Positions 1-4,847 of a DNA stretch of 5,769 nt are shown piece after piece. The stretch comes from Nitrospiraceae bacterium (GTDB lineage: Bacteria > Nitrospirota > Thermodesulfovibrionia > UBA6902), in contig CP070644.1 of assembly GCA_020354155.1 (NCBI GenBank), positions 1,622,332 to 1,628,100 of the forward strand. Reading direction: 5' to 3'. The notes beneath the pieces are model-generated. The model was not told the origin of the DNA. It worked only from the letters and a program-made list of their open reading frames with translations, and searched no databases. The stretch's first letter is position 1. Every line of letters starts with the position of its first letter. A program made the translations under genes and the position numbers.

Positions 1-761
1 ATGGTCATCGAGACGAGGGCCGCGTTTTTCCCATTGCCGGAGAGGGAGCCCGTCAGCCACTGTAAATCATCAAGGGGCACAGGCACTGCTATTTCAGCTC
101 TATCTGTTCCTGATATGACGGCCACTGCGGTGCCTGTTCTCACATATTGCCCGAGATCTATGTTTTCCGATCTCACCCTGGCGTTGAAAGGCGCCAGAAT
201 CCGTGTTCTCTCAAGATCAAGCAGTACTCTTTCCACAGAAGCAGTGGCCGATGCAAGGGCTGCCCGGGCGCTCTTCATCTGGGGTTCGTAGAGAACAAGG
301 GGATTCGGTTCAGCAGTGTCGTCTTTATTTATACGGTCCCATTCCAAACGGGCAATCTTTGCCTGGCTTTCCATCGTTGCCAGGTCGTACTCTGCCTTTG
401 CCCGTACGGCTATGGCCTGCTCAAGTGCAAGTTTGTAATCACTGTCTTCAAGTGAAAACAGGACTTCTTCTTTTTTAAAAAAGCCTCCCACATCAAAATG
501 AGGCGCTACATAATCGATACGTCCGCTTACCTGGGGGATAATTGTGATTTCCTCTGATGCCTCTACTGTTCCTGTTCCCCTGACTTTGACCGTTGTATCT
601 GTTTTTTCTGCCAGTAAGACCTCAACAATCATTCCAGGGTCCTGTCGTGCTTCCTTGACCGGTGCAGTGCGAAGCGCCGTCATCCCCTTCATGATCAGAA
701 ATCCTGCAATGATGATAATAATTGGAATCATGACTTTTACAATTGTTGTCTTTTTGCTCAT
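1..761 (-). CDS. RND efflux periplasmic adaptor (membrane fusion protein), 3' end cut by window edge
   Basis: Periplasmic adaptor that should join an inner-membrane pump to the outer-membrane channel encoded just upstream. My translation gives 253 complete codons from the ATG at 761-759 with no stop before the window edge. Residues 1-10 are short and basic, and about 11-24 form a hydrophobic anchor (MIPIIIIIAGFLIM), with no lipobox Cys. About 61-110 form the first lipoyl/beta-barrel half (GTGTVEASEEITIIPQVSGR, then VGGFFKKEEVLFSLEDSDY). About 110-185 are an Ala/Glu/Arg-rich helical hairpin. About 187-218 are the second lipoyl half (RILAPFNARV, then VDLG-like IDLGQYVRTGT), as in HlyD/AcrA-type proteins. 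The start overlaps the stop of the outer-membrane factor gene (ATGA), with AAAGGA a few bases upstream, so translational coupling is likely. The RND class is inferred from adaptor similarity and the NodT partner; an ABC or MFS partner is less likely but not excluded. Confidence 0.9.
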   Translation of the reverse strand, partial: MSKKTTIVKVMIPIIIIIAGFLIMKGMTALRTAPVKEARQDPGMIVEVLLAEKTDTTVKVRGTGTVEASEEITIIPQVSGRIDYVAPHFDVGGFFKKEEVLFSLEDSDYKLALEQAIAVRAKAEYDLATMESQAKIARLEWDRINKDDTAEPNPLVLYEPQMKSARAALASATASVERVLLDLERTRILAPFNARVRSENIDLGQYVRTGTAVAVISGTDRAEIAVPVPLDDLQWLTGSLSGNGKNAALVSMT

Positions 762-2194
762 AGGTCCTTTTCCCCAAAATTTATTTTATAGGCTGCCTGT
801 GCCCATTCTCCTCCCAGAGCCCGCGCCAGTTCTATCCTGCCTGATACAAGCTGTCTCCGGACAGACAGGATGTTGCTTTTCACCGTGGCGTTTCGAAGCT
901 GTTCAGTCAGGACCGGCAGGTAGTCAGTGAGCCCCTGCATGTAACGGTTGAGGGCCAGCCTGAGGGCGCTGTCTGAAGCAGCAACAGTTTCCTTGAGCAT
1001 GGTAACGCGCTCTTCTGATGAAGCGATTTTTACAAGGGCGTCTTCTACTTCCTGAAAGGCAGTCAGTACGGTTTTATGATAGGCGGCAAGGTTCTCCCTG
1101 AAGACGGATTTGGTGCGCTCTACTTCTGCCTTGCGCCGGCCTGCGTCAAAGAGAGGCTGTGCCGCCTGGAGAAGGAGATTCCAGAATATATTCGGTGAAT
1201 CAAGGATACTGTGAAGCTCGCTGCTTGACCCGCCGTATGTCCCGATCAGATTGAAGGATGGAAACCTGTCTGCAATTGCAGCACCTATTCTCTCATCACT
1301 TGCCCTGAGCCGAAACAATGCCGCCTGAAGGTCGGGACGGTTCAAAAGCAACTCTGATGGGAGGCCCTGCGGTAGGGAGAGGTTTTCCTGCAATGAAGTG
1401 ATGTGGTGACCGATCTCTTTATCAGGGAACCTGCCTGTTAATACAGAAAGTGCGTTCACTGCCACCGCCAATTGTGATTCAAAGAGAGGCCGCTGTGCCC
1501 TGGCTGAGGCAAGATTCTGTCGTGACTGGTAGACATCAATGGCAGGCACGAGTCCTTCCCTGTATCGCCGCTCCACGCGGTCGAGAGTATCCTTGAAAGA
1601 GGTTATCGTCTGATCAGTGAGATCGAGTTGTGAAAGCTGTTCTGATGCCAGGTAATATAAATCTGCAATCTGGGCTGCGATACTGATGTAGAGCGCCTTT
1701 ATATTCTCTTCTGCCGCCTGTACATCATAAAAAGCTGCATCTGTCCTGGACCGTATCTTTTGCCACAGATCGATCTCAAAACTTGCTGCAGCAGACAATG
1801 AGTATGTATCCTGAGTAAATGCACCTGCTGTTGTTGACTGTCTGGCCCTTCCTCCCGAACCGCTTATAGTAAGAGCAGGATAACGGGAGGAACCGGTTAT
1901 TGTAAGAAGACTCCGGGCCTGTTCTATCCTCTCAGCAGCCTGTTGAATGTCGAGATTATTTCTTAACCCGGCTTCAACGAGAGCATTTAACTGAGCATCA
2001 TCAAAGTACTCCCACCACTTTCCCGCCTCTGGAAGCGTGTTATCAGTTACTGTCTGCGAGTATATGGCAGGCACGTCGATAACCGGTTCAGTCAACTGTG
2101 ATGTATGCAGTGCACAGCCTGAAGCAAGTGTCACCAGTGCAAGAATAACGATGAATGGAGGGGTATTCAGTGATTTGATACATACCTTTATCAT
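758..2194 (-). CDS. NodT-family outer-membrane efflux lipoprotein (TolC-like channel)
   Basis: Outer-membrane channel of a tripartite efflux pump, 478 residues, the usual length for the NodT/OprM lipoprotein family. The signal peptide has Lys3 and Lys7, a hydrophobic stretch at about 13-24, and a lipobox (LASGC) with Cys27 as the predicted acylated residue. Two outer-membrane-efflux repeats follow, at about 60-250 and 280-465. Family hallmarks include NRPDLQAALFRLRASDERIG (about 285-304), FPSFNL (311-316), QPLFDAGRRKAEVE (346-359) and a C-terminal ALGGEW. The start shares one base with the tetR stop (TAATG) and has only a weak GGGG-type ribosome site, so coupling to tetR translation is likely. 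The stop overlaps the adaptor start. The substrate cannot be told from the sequence. Confidence 0.95.
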   Translation of the reverse strand: MIKVCIKSLNTPPFIVILALVTLASGCALHTSQLTEPVIDVPAIYSQTVTDNTLPEAGKWWEYFDDAQLNALVEAGLRNNLDIQQAAERIEQARSLLTITGSSRYPALTISGSGGRARQSTTAGAFTQDTYSLSAAASFEIDLWQKIRSRTDAAFYDVQAAEENIKALYISIAAQIADLYYLASEQLSQLDLTDQTITSFKDTLDRVERRYREGLVPAIDVYQSRQNLASARAQRPLFESQLAVAVNALSVLTGRFPDKEIGHHITSLQENLSLPQGLPSELLLNRPDLQAALFRLRASDERIGAAIADRFPSFNLIGTYGGSSSELHSILDSPNIFWNLLLQAAQPLFDAGRRKAEVERTKSVFRENLAAYHKTVLTAFQEVEDALVKIASSEERVTMLKETVAASDSALRLALNRYMQGLTDYLPVLTEQLRNATVKSNILSVRRQLVSGRIELARALGGEWAQAAYKINFGEKDL

Positions 2195-2832
2195 TATGAT
2201 TTCATCCCCGCAGACAGGTATGGAAGAATAAGATTCACCATGGAATCTGCATCCAGGTCTTTTATGTTTAAATGGTCCATATCGATATCTTCACATATGT
2301 GAAGGGTGTGGAACAGGGCGCCCATGGAAAGTTGCAGCCGCCAGAAGATTATATTTTCTGAAAGATGAGGAAGAGCCTCACGCATCGCTTCAAGGAGCAG
2401 TTGAAACATGGGCTGTATAAATCGAAAAAATATTTTGCGAACCGTGTCATCAGGGTCTGCAAAGGACCTGCCGATAAAGGTGACAAAGTCTTTTGCCCCG
2501 CGTTCATTCTCCCTGAACCTGAGAGTAGGCTCGATAAAGGCATAGAGAATATCGTTTGCGTCCGGGCGGCGTCCCTCTTTCCTGGCCTGCCGCCGTACTT
2601 CTTCAACTCTTTTACGCCGTATCTGATTCAGCGGGGTTATTTTCCTTTTTATCACTGCTTCAAGGAGGGCCTGTTTGGAACCAAAGTGATAGTTCACTGC
2701 TGCAAGATTTACCTTTGCCTTGCCTGTGAGGACTCTCAGGGATGTGCCGCTGTACCCTTTTTCAGCAAAGAGGCATTCTGCTGCATTGAGGATGCTGTCT
2801 TTTGTATCTGCCTGTTCAGACTGTAGATTCAT
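2194..2832 (-). CDS. TetR-family repressor with PsrA-like C-terminal domain
   Basis: Probable autoregulated repressor of the downstream efflux genes, 212 residues from the ATG at 2832-2830. The N-terminal TetR helix-turn-helix runs from about 12 to 60 (DSILNAAECLFAEKGYSGTS, then VNLAAVNYHFGSK at 41-53, the recognition helix). The C-terminal half has FWRLQLSMGA and ends ILPYLSAGM; from memory this resembles PsrA of Pseudomonas, a fatty-acid-responsive repressor (TetR_C_30 type). A longer reading frame opens at TTG 2868, but that TTGACA is better explained as a -35 box, and residues from the ATG fit normal TetR N-termini. No Shine-Dalgarno precedes this ATG and the predicted transcript starts within a couple of bases of it, suggesting a leaderless message. 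It is the first gene of the operon and overlaps the next by one base. Function is confident; the ligand is unknown. Confidence 0.92.
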   Translation of the reverse strand: MNLQSEQADTKDSILNAAECLFAEKGYSGTSLRVLTGKAKVNLAAVNYHFGSKQALLEAVIKRKITPLNQIRRKRVEEVRRQARKEGRRPDANDILYAFIEPTLRFRENERGAKDFVTFIGRSFADPDDTVRKIFFRFIQPMFQLLLEAMREALPHLSENIIFWRLQLSMGALFHTLHICEDIDMDHLNIKDLDADSMVNLILPYLSAGMKS

Positions 2833-2839
2833 ACAATTG

Positions 2840-2859
2840 ATTAAAACACATGTTTTAAT
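2840..2859. promoter_or_regulatory. Palindromic operator candidate for the TetR repressor
   Basis: Nine-base arms ATTAAAACA and TGTTTTAAT flank a two-base centre (CA), a perfect inverted repeat apart from the centre. It fills the spacer and covers the -10 of the tetR promoter, so a bound TetR dimer would block RNA polymerase. The core reads AAAC-N4-GTTT, like the motif known for PsrA-type repressors, which matches the protein's C-terminal resemblance. Binding is inferred. Confidence 0.7.
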
Positions 2860-2868
2860 ATATGTCAA
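2840..2868 (-). promoter_or_regulatory. Promoter of the tetR-efflux operon
   Basis: Read on the minus strand, TTGACA (2868-2863, a perfect -35) is followed by a 17-base spacer and TTTAAT (2845-2840, five of six matches to TATAAT). The expected start of transcription is about 2834-2832, at or next to the tetR ATG. Called by sequence pattern only. Confidence 0.75.
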
Positions 2869-2901
2869 GCCTTTAAAAAGAAGAGAAAAAACAATTAGTT
2901 A

Positions 2902-2929
2902 TTGACAGGGCATTCAATAGTTGTATAAT
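2902..2929 (+). promoter_or_regulatory. Consensus sigma70-type promoter for the 79-residue protein gene
   Basis: TTGACA (2902-2907) and TATAAT (2924-2929) are both perfect hexamers with a 16-base spacer. Transcription should start near 2936, leaving an approximately 80-base leader before the ATG at 3017. A short dyad, CCCT-gat-AGGG (2932-2942), lies across the predicted start point. Confidence 0.75.
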
Positions 2930-3016
2930 ATCCCTGATAGGGTATTGAGATAAAAAGACAATCTTATCTTATAGGTAGGGTCAATAGGGTATATTCTGGT
3001 TCAGAGGGAGAACATT

Positions 3017-3256
3017 ATGGCTAAAGATATTGACAAGGAACTGTCAGAAAAGTATTGCCCACGTTTTGCCCAGATTGCTAATGAGAAGGGTTTTGTTTCC
3101 TCAGATCAGGTTAAGACAGCCCTGTCAGAACAGGTTGAAGATGACCTCTCCGACAGGGAGCACAGACTGATCGGAAGTATCTTTCTTGAGAAGGGATGGA
3201 TGAATCCCGAGCAGATTGAAATAGTTCTGAACGAACTCTTTCAGCATTCCCGTTAA
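3017..3256 (+). CDS. Small uncharacterised protein with two MshEN-like motifs
   Basis: 79 residues, acidic, no signal peptide or membrane segment, so probably cytoplasmic. The start is firm: GAGGGAG at 3004-3010 sits six bases before the ATG, behind a consensus promoter. I do not recognise a named gene. Two helical repeats are visible. Repeat 1 spans Arg16-Gln39 (RFAQIANEKGF, then QVKTALSEQ). Repeat 2 spans about Leu51-Leu74 (LIGSIFLEKGWMNPEQIEIV). Both have the register of the 24-residue motif of the c-di-GMP-binding MshEN domain (R-L-G, a Gly at position 10, Leu-rich end, Gln at 24). Departures are Ala18 for Gly, no Gln at the end of repeat 2, and an 11-residue rather than ~5-residue linker. 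Ligand binding is therefore uncertain; a signalling or adaptor role is inference. The gene is monocistronic, divergent from tetR and convergent with rubrerythrin. Confidence 0.85.
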   Translation: MAKDIDKELSEKYCPRFAQIANEKGFVSSDQVKTALSEQVEDDLSDREHRLIGSIFLEKGWMNPEQIEIVLNELFQHSR

Positions 3257-3276
3257 CTGAATATTAAAAAGATTAT

Positions 3277-3319
3277 GAAAGACAGGGCAGGAATTGAGCA
3301 TATTCCAACCCTGTCTTTC
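3277..3319. terminator. Hairpin between convergent genes, probable (bidirectional) terminator
   Basis: Perfect 11-base arms GAAAGACAGGG (3277-3287) and CCCTGTCTTTC (3309-3319) enclose a second 5-base stem, GGAAT/ATTCC (3290-3294 and 3302-3306). It lies between the stop of the 79-residue protein gene (3256) and the rubrerythrin stop (3337). Read on the minus strand it is followed a few bases on by TCTTTTTAA, so it fits the rubrerythrin operon better. On the plus strand no proper T-run follows. Confidence 0.65.
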
Positions 3320-3336
3320 TATACTTCCCGGCAGAT

Positions 3337-3915
3337 CTAATAATTTTCGGCCAGTACTTCGTAATGTGCCTTGGGGTGCTTGCAGGCAGGGCATTCTTCC
3401 GGTGCTTCATTCCCTTCATGGACATAACCGCAGTTCCTGCAATGCCATTTTTTCGAAGAATCTTTCTTAAAGACAGCATTTCCCTGAATATTGGCTATCA
3501 GCTTTCTGTACCGTGCCTCGTGAAATTGCTCAACCTTGGCAATCTGCTTAAAAGATTCAGCGATTTCAGGAAAGCCCTCATCAGAGGCCTCCTTTCCAAA
3601 GTTAGCATAGAGTGTTGTCCATTCAAGGTTCTCACCTTCTGCTGCGTGGGCCAGATTCTCAACGGTTGCCTTGATACTTCCTGCAGGGTAGGATGCTGTA
3701 ATCTCGACATCCCCGCCCTGAAGGTGCTTGAAAAAGACCTTGGCATGCTCTTTTTCATTTTCCGCTGTCTCCAGAAAGATTGCCGAGATTTGCTCGTAGC
3801 CCTCTTTTTTTGCTGCACTGGCAAAATAGGTGTATCTGTTTCTTGCCTGTGACTCGCCGGCAAATGCCTTGAGCAGATTCTGTTCCGTCTTTGTACCCTT
3901 CAGTGATTTTGACAT
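3337..3915 (-). CDS. rbr: Rubrerythrin (non-haem di-iron peroxidase)
   Basis: Cytoplasmic NAD(P)H-dependent (via electron carriers) hydrogen peroxide reductase of anaerobes. It has 192 residues, matching classical rubrerythrin. The N-terminal ferritin-like domain (about 1-145) carries the di-iron ligands Glu21, Glu54, His57, Glu95, Glu98, Glu129 and His132, in motifs FAGESQARNRY, ENEKEHA, GENLEWT and EQFHEARY. The C-terminal rubredoxin-like domain (about 155-192) has Cys159-X2-Cys162 and Cys175-X2-Cys178 for one iron. All expected ligands are present. AGGAG at 3928-3924 lies eight bases upstream of the ATG and overlaps the TAG stop of the desulforedoxin-like gene, so the two are almost certainly co-transcribed. 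It is the last gene of the operon, followed by the hairpin at 3277-3319. Confidence 0.97.
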   Translation of the reverse strand: MSKSLKGTKTEQNLLKAFAGESQARNRYTYFASAAKKEGYEQISAIFLETAENEKEHAKVFFKHLQGGDVEITASYPAGSIKATVENLAHAAEGENLEWTTLYANFGKEASDEGFPEIAESFKQIAKVEQFHEARYRKLIANIQGNAVFKKDSSKKWHCRNCGYVHEGNEAPEECPACKHPKAHYEVLAENY

Positions 3916-3926
3916 GAATAAATCTC

Positions 3927-4052
3927 CTATCCAGCTGTTTTTTCCATGGGTTGTCCGCAGCAGACCAGTTCTCCGCCGCCGGCCTTTGTTACCTTAACTT
4001 CATTGCCGCAAATATTGCACCTGTACTCTTCTCCTGCACTGTTGACGCCCAT
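3927..4052 (-). CDS. Desulforedoxin-like mononuclear iron protein (41 residues)
   Basis: Very small gene, easily missed. The translation starts MGVNSAGEEYRCNICGNEV and ends with GGGELVCCGQPMEKTAG. Cys12-X2-Cys15 and the adjacent pair Cys31-Cys32 form the Fe(SCys)4 site of desulforedoxin and of the N-terminal domain of desulfoferrodoxin. D. gigas desulforedoxin is about 36 residues, so this is a complete stand-alone protein and not a truncated desulfoferrodoxin; no superoxide reductase domain follows. It probably acts as a dimeric electron carrier, and the adjacent rubrerythrin is the obvious partner (inference). The start at 4052 was chosen because AAGGAGG (4065-4059) is six bases upstream; an ATG at 4057 is out of frame and only one base from that site. 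Confidence 0.9.
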   Translation of the reverse strand: MGVNSAGEEYRCNICGNEVKVTKAGGGELVCCGQPMEKTAG

Positions 4053-4076
4053 TTCATACCTCCTTGAATTGAATAG

Positions 4077-4283
4077 TTACTTATCATCCTTTTTTGTTGT
4101 TATTTTCAACGGCGTATAGAGCGGACAGTGCCCTACAGCGCCTGTCAGAATAAATGCAATGGCAAGTATTCCTAATATGACGGCAGCCACGCCGGTTATC
4201 TGGTCTGTAACATACAGAATTGCAATAATTATTGCCACAACTATTCGTATCGCTCGGTCAGCAGTACCCATATTCTGTTTCAT
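4077..4283 (-). CDS. DUF2892 / YgaP-type small inner-membrane protein
   Basis: 68 residues from the ATG at 4283-4281, two predicted membrane helices: about 12-25 (IRIVVAIIIAILYV) and 29-50 (ITGVAAVILGILAIAFILTG). The N-terminus (MGTADRAIR) and the HCPLYTPL segment with Cys53 after the second helix are hallmarks of the DUF2892 family, which includes the membrane part of YgaP. The biochemical role of the stand-alone form is not established. The family is often seen beside rhodanese, redox or stress genes, and here it heads an operon with desulforedoxin-like protein and rubrerythrin. An in-frame ATG at 4289 would add two residues, but it lies one base from AAGGAGG (4297-4291), whereas 4283 is at the normal seven-base spacing. 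Confidence 0.85.
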   Translation of the reverse strand: MKQNMGTADRAIRIVVAIIIAILYVTDQITGVAAVILGILAIAFILTGAVGHCPLYTPLKITTKKDDK

Positions 4284-4337
4284 TTTCATACCTCCTTGAC
4301 GTTAAGAACAAAACAGTTCCCTTCGATGGTTAATATA

Positions 4338-4366
4338 AGTGTATTTTCCCTCCCCCTGGTTGTCAA
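4338..4366 (-). promoter_or_regulatory. Promoter of the DUF2892-desulforedoxin-rubrerythrin operon
   Basis: On the minus strand TTGACA (4366-4361) is followed by a 17-base spacer and TACACT (4343-4338, four of six matches). Transcription would start near 4331, giving an approximately 48-base leader. No convincing PerR- or Fur-type operator is visible. Confidence 0.55.
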
Positions 4367-4378
4367 GGGATTTCGTCA

Positions 4379-4384
4379 TATAGT
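4379..4384 (+). promoter_or_regulatory. Candidate -10 element for ridA
   Basis: TATAGT (five of six matches) lies 28 bases before the ridA ATG. No good -35 exists at 16-18 bases; the region upstream (CTGGTT/TGGTTG) is weak. The presumed -35 area overlaps the -35 of the divergent rubrerythrin operon, so the two promoters may compete. Confidence 0.35.
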
Positions 4385-4412
4385 ACTCTAAGCAAAAAAC
4401 AGGGAGAGGATT

Positions 4413-4817
4413 ATGGCCGATAAAAAAATAATTTTTACTGAAAAAGCTCCAAAACCCGTGGGGCCCTATTCTCAGGCTGTTCTCCATGAAGGAATACTGT
4501 ACGTCTCCGGTCAAATACCGCTGGACACTGATTCCGGAGAACTTGTGCGGGGAACGATTGAAGAAGAAACAAAGGCAGCCATGAATAATCTCAAGGCGAT
4601 TATAGAAGAGGCTGGCGCAACCATGGAGGATGTACTGAGAGTGTCCTGCTATCTTGCAGACATTGAGGATTTCCCGCGGTTTAACAGTGTATATGCAGGG
4701 TATTTTACGCAGAACCCTCCTGCACGAAGCACCTTTCAGGCAGCAAGGCTTCCTCTGGATGTTCAGGTTGAGGTTGATGCCATTGTGGCAATTCCACAGG
4801 AGAAAATGAAAAAATAA
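4413..4817 (+). CDS. ridA: RidA family reactive enamine/imine deaminase
   Basis: Hydrolyses 2-aminoacrylate and other enamine/imine intermediates released by PLP-dependent dehydratases, preventing damage to PLP enzymes; cytoplasmic homotrimer. It has 134 residues, close to the usual ~128. Visible family signatures are GPYSQAV (17-23) with Tyr19, YVSGQIPLD (30-38) with Ser32, the NLKAIIEEAGATMEDV helix, and PPARSTFQAARLPLD with Arg105, the carboxylate-binding arginine, and Glu120 (VEVDAIVAIP). These fit the RidA subfamily with deaminase activity. GGGAG at 4402-4406 is six bases before the ATG. pdxA follows 30 bases downstream on the same strand, so the two are probably co-transcribed. Divergent from the rubrerythrin operon. 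Confidence 0.96.
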   Translation: MADKKIIFTEKAPKPVGPYSQAVLHEGILYVSGQIPLDTDSGELVRGTIEEETKAAMNNLKAIIEEAGATMEDVLRVSCYLADIEDFPRFNSVYAGYFTQNPPARSTFQAARLPLDVQVEVDAIVAIPQEKMKK

Positions 4818-4829
4818 AAATTTAAAAAT

Positions 4830-4835
4830 TATAAT
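4830..4835 (+). promoter_or_regulatory. Possible -10 hexamer just upstream of pdxA
   Basis: TATAAT lies 12 bases before the pdxA ATG, with ATGAAA (4806-4811, four of six matches to TTGACA) 18 bases upstream of it. It would start transcription about 5-6 bases before the ATG. The linker is very A/T-rich, so chance occurrence is quite possible. Confidence 0.3.
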
Positions 4836-4847
4836 TATGGATATTCA

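Noticed and set aside
544..930. 128-residue plus-strand reading frame
   Set aside because: Antisense to the adaptor and outer-membrane factor genes, which have clear family motifs; no SD or family signature.
2365..2826. 153-residue plus-strand reading frame
   Set aside because: Lies wholly antisense to the TetR gene; Cys/Phe-rich low-quality translation typical of a shadow frame.
2833..2868. TTG start giving a 224-residue TetR
   Set aside because: The TTG is part of a perfect TTGACA -35 box and the added 12 residues would be encoded by promoter and palindrome.
3364..3852. 162-residue plus-strand reading frame
   Set aside because: Antisense to rubrerythrin, all of whose iron ligands are intact.
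4332..4345. Imperfect dyad AATATA-ag-TGTATT near the -10 of the rubrerythrin operon as a PerR/Fur-type operator
   Set aside because: Only five of six pairs match, it is A/T-rich, and it does not fit the known PerR or Fur box layout.
4302..4514. 70-residue minus-strand reading frame
   Set aside because: Overlaps the ridA start and both promoters; no ribosome site or recognisable family.
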